From Thermothelomyces thermophilus ATCC 42464 (taxonomy: Eukaryota > Ascomycota > Sordariomycetes > Sordariales > Chaetomiaceae): a stretch of DNA of 64,000 bases. Positions 23,138 through 33,700 of this stretch are shown piece after piece. Positions within the stretch are counted from its first letter, which is position 1; every line of letters starts with the position of its first letter. The notes below the pieces were generated by a model. The model was not told the DNA's origin. It searched no databases and worked only from the letters and a program-made list of their open reading frames with translations. The position numbers and the translations under genes are program-made. Location of the stretch: the NCBI RefSeq assembly GCF_000226095.1, contig NC_016474.1:682001-746000 (forward strand), read 5' to 3'.

Positions 23138-24072
23138 TCACCGACCCTTGACCCTTTCCAGCCTCAGATCATTGATGTACATGTATCGGCTCAGAGAGAT
23201 CCACCCGTACCGGAACCAGACCATTTGGCTTTTGTGCGCCGATACCATGGCCTTCCACGCAGTCGTGACGCTGCCGTGCCCAGCCAATCCATTGAGAAAC
23301 ACCAGTCCCCCAGGGTGTTGCTTGTCCTTCTTATCGGCGCCGATAGCCCAGCTGATCAGTGTGGCCAGCACATCCAAGAAGCCAACGTATTTCCGCCATA
23401 GGGGCACCGTTGTCAGGGTGTAAAGGTCAACGGGCGATTGCCAACCCGGCTTGCCGGCCACCAGCGCCGCAATAAAAGCCTTGGCGCCGTGGTATAAGGA
23501 AATGTGGTTCGGGTGGCCTGAGACGCCGCCGGCATCGAAGGTGATGAGCACGTCAATGGCGGCGGTTGGAGCTGCATCTCTGCTGCGCGACCGGGAAAGG
23601 TCGGGAGCGAAGGCTGTACAGAGAAGGGATGAGATACTGGAGCTATCCCACGTCGTCGTCATGCTGTCGGGAAACTCGGGTTTGTCCACGACAAAAACGT
23701 CATCGGCTTTGCGCAAGCCGAGAATCAAGCCAGACTTTGCAAGCTCTCGCTTCCGCGTTTCCCCGAGGCCATTAGCATTGCCTGTCATCCAGATGATCTG
23801 TTAGCAATCGCAGAATTAGGGGCTGAGAGGGCTCGGGCCAAGCGCATACCGCTGCTCAGACAGAGAATCTTGACATGGTTGCCCGTTTCTGGGTTGGCAA
23901 GAGCCATGACGGCGGGTGCAAAAAACATGGCCTCGTCATCAGGGTGCGCAATGAGAAGACAGATGCGTTTGTTGCGCAGGACAGGAAAGCGCGCCGAGAC
24001 CACCGACACGGTGTAGATGTACAGTGATGGGAGCACGACGGCGAGCACGCCGAGGTTCAGGAGCCAATTCAT
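23138..24072 (-). CDS. GPI12: GlcNAc-PI de-N-acetylase (PIG-L/Gpi12)
   Basis: Catalyses the second step of GPI-anchor synthesis at the cytoplasmic face of the ER: removal of acetate from GlcNAc-phosphatidylinositol. Exons 23850-24072 and 23138-23781, 288 aa. The 68-bp intron (GTATGC donor, GACAG acceptor) splits a Gly codon in the conserved LSSGNANGLG. Residues 1-25 form one hydrophobic N-terminal membrane anchor. The zinc and catalytic motif is AHPDDEAMFF (about 42-51), and the second metal-binding motif is GVSGHPNHIS. The C-terminal WFRYGWISLSRYMYIN is a family hallmark. Start Met at 24072 immediately precedes the anchor. Confidence 0.93.
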
Positions 24073-25129
24073 CGTGCCCCAGGCCCAGACGAATCGGTGA
24101 GGAAAAGCGATGTGGTCTGCAGAGAGAACACGCGTCGCAAGGCGGCCAATTGAGCCAGAAAATGGTCCTCTCCCAGTTCACACCCTTCCGCTTGTCTGAA
24201 TCTGATGTTGGTCGACGGAACGGAGCGTCGCCGGTGCTGTTTTAGGACCCGTCTTGTGACTGTAGCAGGATGGAGTCGTCGGCGTGGCGGGGAACCTCGA
24301 CGTAAACGCGATGCAACCAATTGATGTGCCGCGATGTTGAAGCTTCTCCGTGCAACCCGTGGCGAACCGGAGCTTGGGTTTGAGGGTAGTTGAGCGTACC
24401 AATCGTTGCGGAATTTGGGGGGCGCGAGAACTCGCGGCGGCGGAGAGATCCCAGCATCAGTCACGAACTATTATCAAGCGCTGTATGCAGTGGGAAACTT
24501 CATGTCGTGTCGCCACGATGCGGACATCCATGCGAAGGTGGAAGCCGGAGTACCGTGATAGCAAAGGACACTTTGCGCGAGGACCCTTGATCAAGCGGGG
24601 ACAACGCTAGACCGGGACGCACCACGGCACGCCAGCCTCGGTCCGTCCAGGGCCTGGGTTGTAGTGTAATTCGGGAAGGTATGGTAATGAGGAATAACTA
24701 AGTAATCCGTACAGCCTAGCTACCACTGGGGAGACAAAACTGTGGTCCGAGCTCCATAAGTGCCTGCCGTACCAGCTGCAGGCACGCCCCGTCCCTTTCC
24801 GACTTGGTGTCAAATTTAAGCAAATAATATGTCGGGATATGTACGAGAAACTCCGGTGAAGTCATTAGCTTCAGCTAAACAGTTCCTGGCGGGATGACTT
24901 GACATTGCCTCAACTTGAAGGCTGCGAAAACGGACGGTGATGAGTATCTAACGAAACAGTGTTATTTTGGTCCGTGCACCTCGGCGTCGCTCCGCGCACA
25001 AGCGAGTGGAAGCTCCGTGCTTTCTTTCGTTAATAGAATGTCAAAAAATAGTGCTCGACCTTGTCACATTTCCGATGTCTTGCTCCCCAGAGTGCCTGTA
25101 ACCCCCCACTACCAACCGAACGCTCTGCC
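24073..25129. other. Divergent intergenic region
   Basis: About 1.06 kb between GPI12 (minus) and the DUF7719-like gene (plus), so two promoters. GC is locally high near 24240-24450. Short open frames here lack domains. Nothing else is recognised. Confidence 0.5.
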
Positions 25130-25871
25130 ATGACCAGGAGACGCAGGGAACGATCTCCATCCAGCCTCCCGCTGAAACAGCCCGACCGGTCAGGCCCGAC
25201 GGAGAAGACACTGCTGCAGCTCGCCGAGGAGAGAGGATTATTCGACCAGGCAAAGAAGAGGGAAGAGGAGATTGGGAGGAAATCTGGCGCGGCCTCCAAC
25301 TTGCGGCCGTCGAGCGACGAAGGGAGCCATGCCGAAGACGAAGCTGGATTGCCACCCTCAGTCGAGCGTGTGCTCGAGGCGGGACTGTGGTCCGTGAGCC
25401 TGTCGATGCTACACCTCACCTTTGACGTTCTGGTCCAGCATCAGTATTCAATTGACAGAGTGGTCTGGTCCACGGTCTTGTCGAGGTTTGGCCAGGCGCT
25501 ACCGGGTAAGCTGGATGCCTGCCGCATCGCTCACCGGCCACATCGCTAATACGCTACCTTGTCGCCCAGTCTTTGGTTTGCTGGTTTACGTATTTCATGC
25601 CCACCCCGCCAACCCAGGGCTTATACCCGGTCTCTCTCCGCGATACCAGTCGGTTTTCCAGCAAGCAATATTTCTCATCACGAGTGTGGTCGCGGGGTGC
25701 TACCTAATCCACATCACCAATTCGTACGGTTACATGGCCGTCATGAAGCAGGCCCCACCGCTAGGTTGCTTATGGGTCTGGTCCGTCATCGAATTGGACC
25801 TTCCCTGGGCAGTCATTAGCCTCGCTGGCGCGGGACTGTTTCTGTGGATGAAGGGATACAGCATCAAATAA
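25130..25871 (+). CDS. Small multi-pass membrane protein, DUF7719-like
   Basis: Exons 25130-25505 and 25570-25871, 225 aa. The 64-bp intron (GTAAGC donor, GCCCAG acceptor) joins GQALP to VFGLLVYVFH. Residues 1-75 are basic and acidic low complexity (MTRRRRERSPSS; LAEERGLFDQAKKREEEIG), probably cytosolic. Four hydrophobic segments follow: EAGLWSVSLSMLHLTFDVLV, VFGLLVYVFHA, AIFLITSVVAGCYLIHIT, and WAVISLAGAGLFLWM. The layout matches fungal proteins with a DUF7719 domain of unknown function; I recall this family from memory, so treat the name as provisional. No function is assigned. The Met at 25130 was preferred to an in-frame upstream Met at 25061 because the conserved-looking basic N-terminus starts there. 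Confidence 0.7.
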
Positions 25872-26580
25872 GCTTGACGTAATCGTTGGCATGCAATCGT
25901 CGGGCCAGGACGTCCGTGTTAGCCTCCACAACTTAATGAAGCAAACAGTACCTAAATCCTTAACGTCAGTCCCTCTCGTTTTGAGAGCCACATCTACTTC
26001 GGTTGCATTTCTGGGCCCAAGAAATCGGTATCTCGGTACGGCAAACAGCTCTACCATCGCACTCCCGTCGACGAATCCATCAAAGTGTTCTCGACCGGGC
26101 ACAAGGTAACGAATGGAGGCTCCTTCCTTTCACGATACGCGAACTGCAAGTTAATTGTCGACAAGCATGCTCAAGCGAGATCCAGTGACGTTAGGGTTAC
26201 GCCTTCTCAGGCTCTCTCCGCGGGGAGGAAGGGAGTGCCGCAAGTGCAATATGCCGCCAAAGGGTGACATGGCAGGTTCGATCGAAACGAACCTCGTTCC
26301 GGAAACCAATGGGTCATGAAGGCGGTTGCTTGAGGAGCCGCCCAGCCTAGCGCTTACCTCGTATGGCGTACTGTGTTTGTCAAAGCGTCCCCTTGAAGAA
26401 ATGACGAACGTCAAAGCTGGTCCGCGATGGCTACCTTCGCCCTACTTATATCGTCTCGCCAGGTTTCCGCACCCACTGGCGTTTCTCATGTTAATGTCAA
26501 CTGCAGCATTTATCATTGCGCACGATATTCTATTTGGTTAAAATAATCTCACGGGCTACGCATTGTTCATCTCAACAGCC
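25872..26580. other. Intergenic, tandem genes
   Basis: 709 bp with the 3' UTR of the DUF7719-like gene and the promoter of the deacetylase. No gene, repeat or RNA is recognised. Confidence 0.5.
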
Positions 26581-27360
26581 ATGATCGTCCCAAGGGTGTC
26601 CGCGCTGATCACGATTGGCCTCTTCCTCTCACAAGGGCGCAGCGCGCCTACGTCTTCTGCCAACCTTACCGCCCGTGCCGAGACTGCCGTCCCCCTCGGC
26701 GTCATCATCGAACACTGCACTGTTCCTGGTGTTGTGGCACTCACCTTTGACGACGGTCCGTTTATCTACACCAGCCATGTTCTCGACCTTCTAGACGAGT
26801 ACGGCGCCAAAGCCACGTTTTTCATCAACGGCGAGAACTGGTCTCGTGGCATTGATGATTTCTCGACGCCATGGCCCGAAATTCTGAGGCGGATAGACAG
26901 TTCAGGCCATCAGATCGGCTCTCACACGTGGTCGCACGCCGATCTGTCGTCTGTCGACTCGGCCACTCGGGAACTCCAGATCGTCAAGCTCGAAAAAGCG
27001 CTCTTCCACGTCCTCGGCAAGGCTCCCACCTATCTTCGGCCGCCCTATGCTTCTTGTTCGCAAGATTGTCTGTCCGAAACGGAGCGGTTGGGGCTGCACG
27101 TGGTCAACTTTGATGTCGATCCCAAAGACTATCTTCACAACCAGGAGGGCGACACCGGAGCAGCGGAAAATTTCTCACGGGCCCTAGACGAGCACTGGTG
27201 GGGGGATTCGTTCCTAGTCCTCAGCCACGACTCGCTACAGTACACGGCTGAGTACTTGGTCCCATACATGCTCGGGGAGATTCAGCGACGCGGGTATAGG
27301 GCTGTTACCGTTGGCGAGTGTCTTGGTGATCCCGCCGAGAACTGGTACTGGACTGCATGA
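26581..27360 (+). CDS. Secreted polysaccharide deacetylase (chitin deacetylase-like, CE4)
   Basis: A 259-aa single-exon carbohydrate esterase family 4 enzyme, predicted to remove N-acetyl groups from chitin or related polymers outside the cell. The N-terminus MIVPRVSALITIGLFLSQGRSA reads as a signal peptide. NodB motifs in order: TFDDGP (about 56-61, catalytic base and metal Asp), HTWSHAD (about 117, metal His pair), RPPYASC (motif 3), DVDPKDY (motif 4) and VLSHDS (motif 5, catalytic His). All key residues are present. There is no chitin-binding module, Ser/Thr-rich tail or GPI signal, so it is a minimal soluble form. Start is the ATG at 26581; the upstream codons lack an ATG. Substrate (chitin, chitosan oligomer or xylan) cannot be told from sequence. 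Confidence 0.9.
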   Translation: MIVPRVSALITIGLFLSQGRSAPTSSANLTARAETAVPLGVIIEHCTVPGVVALTFDDGPFIYTSHVLDLLDEYGAKATFFINGENWSRGIDDFSTPWPEILRRIDSSGHQIGSHTWSHADLSSVDSATRELQIVKLEKALFHVLGKAPTYLRPPYASCSQDCLSETERLGLHVVNFDVDPKDYLHNQEGDTGAAENFSRALDEHWWGDSFLVLSHDSLQYTAEYLVPYMLGEIQRRGYRAVTVGECLGDPAENWYWTA

Positions 27361-27790
27361 GGGGGGGTTGAAGGGAGAGAGTCTGTCTATCTATCTTGCA
27401 GGAGAACAGGTCTCTAATAACAGCGAGAAGTCAGAGCGGGGAATCTGGTTAGGGGCCTGTTGTAAGCGTCTAGTCGCCGTGGATGAGAAGCCTCGGGCGG
27501 GGCATGCCGTGTGAGGCCTGTTATCCTCTTCTCTTTTCGGCATCTCCGGATACCGTAGCCAGGATTCCCGCTTTGCCGGTAGAGTACATAACATAATGTG
27601 TATTCACATTCGAACTGTCCTCAGCGATCAGAAAATCACCAGACCCTTTTGGTGCTCTGGTTGTGCTTCGCCCCGGTGTCGCATATCCAACCAACCAACC
27701 CCCCCCCCTTTTTTCCCCCCCATCCCGGAGGTCCCTTCGGAGAAATGCGGCGGGCGCCAAGGCTGCGACTACGAGAATGCTAGTGATGGT
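27361..27790. other. Convergent intergenic region with C/T homopolymer run
   Basis: 430 bp between two converging genes, so both terminators lie here. A homopolymer block C10-T6-C7 spans 27699-27721. No gene. Confidence 0.5.
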
Positions 27791-28805
27791 CTATAGCTCA
27801 TTCAAGATGCCGCTCAACTCGGCCGCCACGAAGGCCGGGTCGTCTTTCTGGATGAAGTGGCCGCACCCCCTGGCGATCTTCACCTTGGTCTCTGCCGGGA
27901 CCAGGCGGGTCAAGCCCTCATTGTACACAGCCCATGCAGGGTTCAAGTACGTGTTGATCACGGCCCTTGGAACTGATAGCGAACCCTGTTGCAGTTTCGG
28001 ACAGTCAATGGCTGTCCTTCGAGACGCGTGATCCATTTCAACTTACTTGCTCGCACTGGGCGGCAAACTCGTCCCAATCGTGTCCCACTACAGTCAGCAA
28101 CGGAGGTTTATCCTTCGTAACGTTTGGCAAACCAGGCCGGTCCGCGTGTGGCAGCAGTTCTCGCAGGTTCCTTCTGTCCAGGCGCTCTGGGTTTGGCACT
28201 GTTGGGTGGAAGAGTTCCTGGAACTTTGCCCGTGCGTGCCGCAGGTCGTCGGTCGTGATGTCCTCGGGGAGCCGACCCTCGTCAAATCCCGGGTCGTCTG
28301 GGTCAGGGAAGATGGAGCCGAAGTCCGTGTTGGCCATCATCGAATCCAGGAAAAGATACGCCGCGACCCGGCCGGGGTGTTCGGCTGCGTAGAGGCGGGC
28401 AAGGGCACACCCGATGGAATTACATACGAGGACCAGGCGGAGGTCTTCCAGTCGGCGGCCGAGCTCTTCGTGAGATACTTGGGTGAGGAGCTGGTGAAGG
28501 TCGCTGATGACTGTGCGGGCATCGTGCCCGTATGGTGAGTCCCAGGCGTCGGACGGGTCTGAGTCAGATTTGCCTTGGCCGTAACGATCATACAGGAGCA
28601 GAGCAGGGGTTGGTTGGCCCGAGTCCTTCCGGAGGTTGAGCAGGTGGTTAACTGACTCAACCCAGGCTGCCGAAGGCATCATGAGGCCGTTCAGGAACAC
28701 TACTAGCGTGTTGGACAGCGGGCTCTGCCGCGGTTTGGGATGGGAAAACGAAACATGAAGGGAGGCACCAGGCTTGCTGTTTAGCGTAACGCACTTATCC
28801 TCCAT
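27791..28805 (-). CDS. Alpha/beta hydrolase
   Basis: Exons 28047-28805 and 27791-27985, 317 aa. The 61-bp intron (GTAAGT donor, GCAACAG acceptor) is in phase 0 and joins CEQ to GSLSVP. Alpha/beta-hydrolase layout: VVFLNGLMMPSAAW oxyanion region, LLLYDRYGQGKSD after strand 4, nucleophile elbow VCNSIGCA with Ser at about 128, and catalytic His in GCGHFIQKDDP (about 293). The elbow is C-x-S-x-G rather than the classic G-x-S-x-G. A catalytic acid is likely in the segment before the last helix but I cannot fix it. No signal peptide, so probably cytosolic. Substrate unknown (esterase, epoxide hydrolase-like or peptidase are all possible). The Met at 28805 is the first ATG of the frame. Confidence 0.83.
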
Positions 28806-29593
28806 CCTGGCACTGGAAGAAGAAGTGGGACATTGCCGACTTTGACGAAAACGTGGCTCGATGTCGTGCAGTCTGGGTTGGTGATCCAGCGGTTGCTGTG
28901 GCACGAGCTTCTCTCATGTAGGATCGGAGTTCCCATGGAAAAAGGAAATGGTAGGTGATGACGATGATGATAATGCTGGTGCTGATGATAATGCTGATGC
29001 CGATGGTGTGCGGAGAATGTGCGGGTCTGGCCGCTTCGTAGAGCCGGCGGCATTCCAGTTCGCTACGGTACGTACCACCTCTGCTCCTTGCGTCATCCAC
29101 GCTACTTAAAAAGGGGCTTTCCGACCACGAAGTTGAGCTGACAGGGAAGTCTCGTTTGTGTATGTACAGCACATATGCTAGATATGTTATATCTTGCCTG
29201 TACAATGACAACCATCTTGGTAAATTATTTTCCCTAGCGCTGCATGCAAACTTACACACCCCCCTGCCAGGGGGGCGATAACTACTAAGTACAGTGCATA
29301 TGTAATACGTACAGTTGGTTTCCCGGCAAATACACCCGCGCACATACCGCAGTATTGGGGTTCTCAAAACGTCGTGGTCGGCGTGCTAACACCATACCCG
29401 GGGTGGGCTTCCTTTCCTAGAGCGGAAACTGCGCCAATGACTCATTGCTTCCCAGAATCCATGAAAGCGTATTACGGCCACACCATGATCCCTTGCCCAA
29501 TTACGTCCTGCGCCGCCATTTCATCCAATCTCGGCCTGTCGTCCTCCTCATCTCGTTTCTTCCTCAACTGCGAAGCTCCAAGTTCAAGTGACC
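28806..29593. promoter_or_regulatory. Divergent promoter region with GAT-rich imperfect repeat
   Basis: 788 bp shared by the hydrolase (minus) and the MOSC gene (plus). An imperfect trinucleotide tract rich in GAT and GCT lies at 28956-29007. No operator is recognised. Confidence 0.45.
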
Positions 29594-30735
29594 ATGAAGA
29601 TCACGGCCGTGAGATACACCGACCCAGCCCGAATCTGGAAACGGGAAAGCACAAAAAAAAAAAATGCTGCTGACCAAGCCGCCAGCTTTACGTCTACCCC
29701 ATCAAGGGCCTCCGCGGGATTGGGCTCAAGTCGGCTCAAATCGGGCCGCAAGGGATTGAACATGACCGGAGATTTATGTTGTACGAGGTGCATTCGACCA
29801 CGGGAGAGCTGAAGAAGATCCAGGTGGACTCGCACCCTCGCTGTGCCCTGTTTGAGCAGCAGTTCGCCCGGGAATCTGAAGACGGGGTGCCAGGCCGGAT
29901 CATCGTGCGCTTTCATGGCAGCTCTCCTCACGGCTCCGAGACCGCCGAGGAAAACAAGACGATCGAGGTCCCGCTGACACCGGATTGGTCCTCTCTGGAG
30001 AAGGTCGACGTGGTTCTGCACGGCAGTCCGGCCTCGGCCTACCGCATGGGTGACCCATACGACAGCTGGTTCGGCCGGCACTTTGGCGTCCGGACTATCT
30101 TGGTGTACCTGGGCGACGGGCGTCGAGCTGTCCTCGGCAAGACGCTCCCTCCAACACCGGTCCAGGAACCGCAGCGACAAGGATGGATCTCGTCGCTGAC
30201 CTCTTACATAACGGGATCCCAGGGCGCGGGAACGGGTTCTGGCTCGGGCCCGTGGATCACATTTGCCGACGTGGCACCCCTATTGGTCACATCTGAGATG
30301 TCCCTTCGGGACGTCAGGGACCGCCTTCTCGGAGGCCTGCCTTTGGAAATGTTCAAGTTCCGGCCCAACATTGTTGTCGACGGCGAGGGCGAGAGTGCAT
30401 GGGCCGAGGACTTCTGGGCCGAACTGAGCATCGGGGCAGTCGGCCATGGCGACCGGAGGAGGGTCCTCCAGCTAACGGGCAACTGCGTGAGGTGCATCAG
30501 CCTGAACGTTGACTATAACACAGGGAAGCCGGCCGAGGGCGAGCTGGGGAACGTTTTGAAAAGATTGATGAAAGAACGGAGGGTGGACAAGGGAGCAAAA
30601 TGGTCGCCCGTCTTTGGCCGGTATGCGTTCCTTGACAGCCGCCATGCCCGAGACATCACCGTGTCGGTCGGCGATGATGTCGAGGTGACGAGGCGCAACA
30701 CTGAACGGTCTGTTTGGGACTGGCCAGATTTGTGA
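29594..30735 (+). CDS. MOSC-domain protein, mARC-like molybdenum enzyme
   Basis: Exon 1 is only 15 nt (29594-29608, MKITA). Exon 2 is 29686-30735. The 77-bp intron has a GTGAGA donor, a run of twelve A, a CTGAC branch and a GCCAG acceptor. The product is 354 aa, starting MKITALYVYPIKGLRGIGL, the usual opening of the MOSC N-terminal beta-barrel domain. That domain continues GPQGIEHDRRFMLYE. The MOSC domain follows, with FRPNIVVDGEGESAWAEDFW and GNCVRCISLNVDYNTGKP. The Cys in VRC-I (about 274) is at the place of the molybdenum-ligating Cys of mARC enzymes, so N-reductase activity is plausible but inferred. An insert at about 150-175 rich in Gly/Ser/Thr is variable. No targeting signal is clear. 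Confidence 0.87.
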
Positions 30736-33700
30736 GGGCTCGCCTTGACGGGTATCATTCTTCTCTTGCGTTTCATGCGTGGGCCGTTTCTTCCCCTTCC
30801 GCTTGCTAGAGATTCAACACGATTTCACTAAACTAGGTAATTACCTACCTTTGGTAAGGTCATCAACATATACCCATGATTTCATTTAACTTGACCGGAA
30901 ACCCATTTTTATCCGCTCCTCTCCAAAGGAACCCATGATCACCCCTATCGCCCCCTTTCCACGCTGGCCCACGAGTTCACCAGCCGGCTACGTCGGCCGC
31001 TCTCAGCCATGGTCTCGTTAAACATGAGCGAGCTACGAACCCCATCCTACACAAGATCGTATACCACCATGCGTTGGAGCATGGGAATCCAGGCCTCGAC
31101 GAGCTCTCTTTGCTCGTTGACGTGTCTCTTTGACTAACAGGTACTTGCGCTGCCATCGCGTGCTCGTACCGAGACTCCTTTGCCTTACAAACATAGCTGA
31201 GCTCGGTATTCAAACCTGTAACATCCCATATACTTTTGACGTGCTCACTGGGTCTTGGCTGACGGGTACGCTGGGATTCCCCTGCTTTGGAGGGTAACTT
31301 CTGTTTCCTCGGCCCCAAGGGCTCTTCGGGAAAGCAAGTAGTGTAGACAGTTCTAGCCGAGGGTGGGATAAAGCGACCGATCGGATCCGGTCGCGGAGCA
31401 CCAGAAAGAGCACAGCCCGGGCCTTGTTATGCGGTGTCCGCTTCCACCTCTTCGGAGTACGGCCAGAGCGTACAACACTAAAGCTAACAATCATCAAGAG
31501 TGAATGTAGGCGGTAGTCTCACGCTCGTCCTAGTCAAATCGAGGATGTTTTGCTCCACAAAAACAATTCAATGCAAAAAATAATAACATACAACACCGGG
31601 GATTCCCCAGTCGTCACCGACCTGAGTACTAATCCGGCGATTGGTAGCTTATCTAAGGGAGAGCGGACGGGATCCCGAGTTTTCTACCATCTATGGTCGT
31701 ATGTGGAATGGTAGACGAAACTCCGAGTTTATCAAGGCTGACTTCCCATGACATGCCTCCACGACCACTCTCAACAATTACCCAAGTGTCTCCTTCCACA
31801 GCATGTCCGGTCCTTCCCCCACTTATTAATATCCAATGGGGAACAAAGTCAAATTAGAGACTAGAGTGGAAAGGCAAACATATATGTAGAAAGCCAATGA
31901 TTGATCAGTACGAGTGAAGGACTGACGGGTGACGCTCAGCGCCATGCACCGTTATCCCAGCCGATCTGTGCGAACGCTGGCAAGAAATCGAGTGTTATTA
32001 ATTATTTCCCGGTTCTCCCGAGATCCACAATTGCCAGTGATATTTCGAAGATTGTAGCTACGGTTAGCCTTTTGTTGGCCCAAGGTACCTGACGGATTGA
32101 CCGAGAATTCCCTGTCCAGTTACCCGAGTAAATGCCCTTAGGAAGCTCTCGCCGCAGTCACCGTCATTTGTACCATCACGCCGTTAGAAAGGGAGCACTG
32201 AAAATCAGACCCGTTACAGAGATGAAGGTTGAAACAGCAAAGAGGAGGGGCAATGTCTGCTTCGGCATGAAAAAAGACGGTCGGAGCAACTGCCCCTTCT
32301 CCTCCTACTGGGGTATCTGGACACTCCGTAGCGTGAATGATTATTAGCTGGATGTCTCCTGGGTGGATGGTTGCGGTCGCTCACACAGCTCGCTGCTTCT
32401 CTATGCCAAATCATAATTACACCCCTCCATCCGGAATGCCACATTGCCCGAACGGGGACCGCATACATAGGTACGTCAGGCACCTAATTAACAGTCGCAG
32501 GTACCTGCATCTAGAAACTTAGCATACATCTCTATTTAGGTTACGTCAAGCGGCGGTCATGTTGTCGAAGCAGGCCATGCAGCAAACGGGAGCACAGGCC
32601 TCCTGGTGAGAAAACGAGTGCGAGATGTGCCTTGCTCGGTGCCGTTCGAGCGTAGACTGCCCGATCGGCGCAGGTCCGGGCACTGTCGGGTACCTATTCC
32701 GCTTCCCCGTCTGGCTCGGCCAAGCCAACAAACTCCGATGATTAAGATTTGGATTCCGTAGTCCATTAGAGATGACAGCAAGACATGTTGAGCACATCAG
32801 ACCCAAACTAACCGTTGTGGAAATACCGGGCTTAATTATATAAAAGAGTGCGTTTACTGTCACGCTCTGCAACCGTTGCCGGTGGTCAGTTACACCTCAG
32901 GTGGGCAGACCTTAGCGGCGGTTCTGGAACTGCAGATGGTTCGTTGCCTTCCTCCGCGCTACTAAGGTGTAGAATGGAACCGGGAAACGCCCGGGGCTGC
33001 AGCTCTTTCCGGGCGCTGCTCACAATACGACAGATACGCCGTTTCCGCCACGCGCGACATATGCTATATCACCAGTCGGAGTTTGGAGCTACCGACACGT
33101 CTAGACGGCATACCGAGCTTGAAACAATGTGAATCGGGGCGAGTGCCGCCAGCAAATTCGACGGGAGGAATAGTGTGCGTACCCAGACTGGCGGCGTCTT
33201 GGCCCCGATGTCTGGTAGCACAGCCCGCACGCCCGAGACTGGAACGTATTAATAACGCTCCTTGAAGGACCTCTGTTCGGCACCCCAATTTGTCCCTCTG
33301 CAGCACAACCCACCTTCGATGGCACCCTGCAGCTCTCTGTGGATTCCCTGCAGCGGCCGGAAATTGCATCCTACTGTTTTGTACTGTACGAGCAGATCAC
33401 GGGAACCCACGGCCCTTGAGCCCACACCGTGCAGTCTTGTGTATGCAAGCAACGGTGGGCCCCTCGTCCACCAATTGGAAATGCAGTGCGGCATGGCAGC
33501 CCATCTGCGGCTCTGAGGTCCTGGCTCGCTGGGGCCGACCCGTTGAGAGTCTCGCTGCCCAGCGGCGGCCCCAAATTGGCAAAGCTGAACTGGATGAGCG
33601 TCTTGGGATCATACCGTCCCGGCACCGTAAACTCGTAATGTGAATGCGTCTTACACACTTCTGCCCCTTGGGTTGTGTGACGTAAGAAGCAAAGGTCGAA

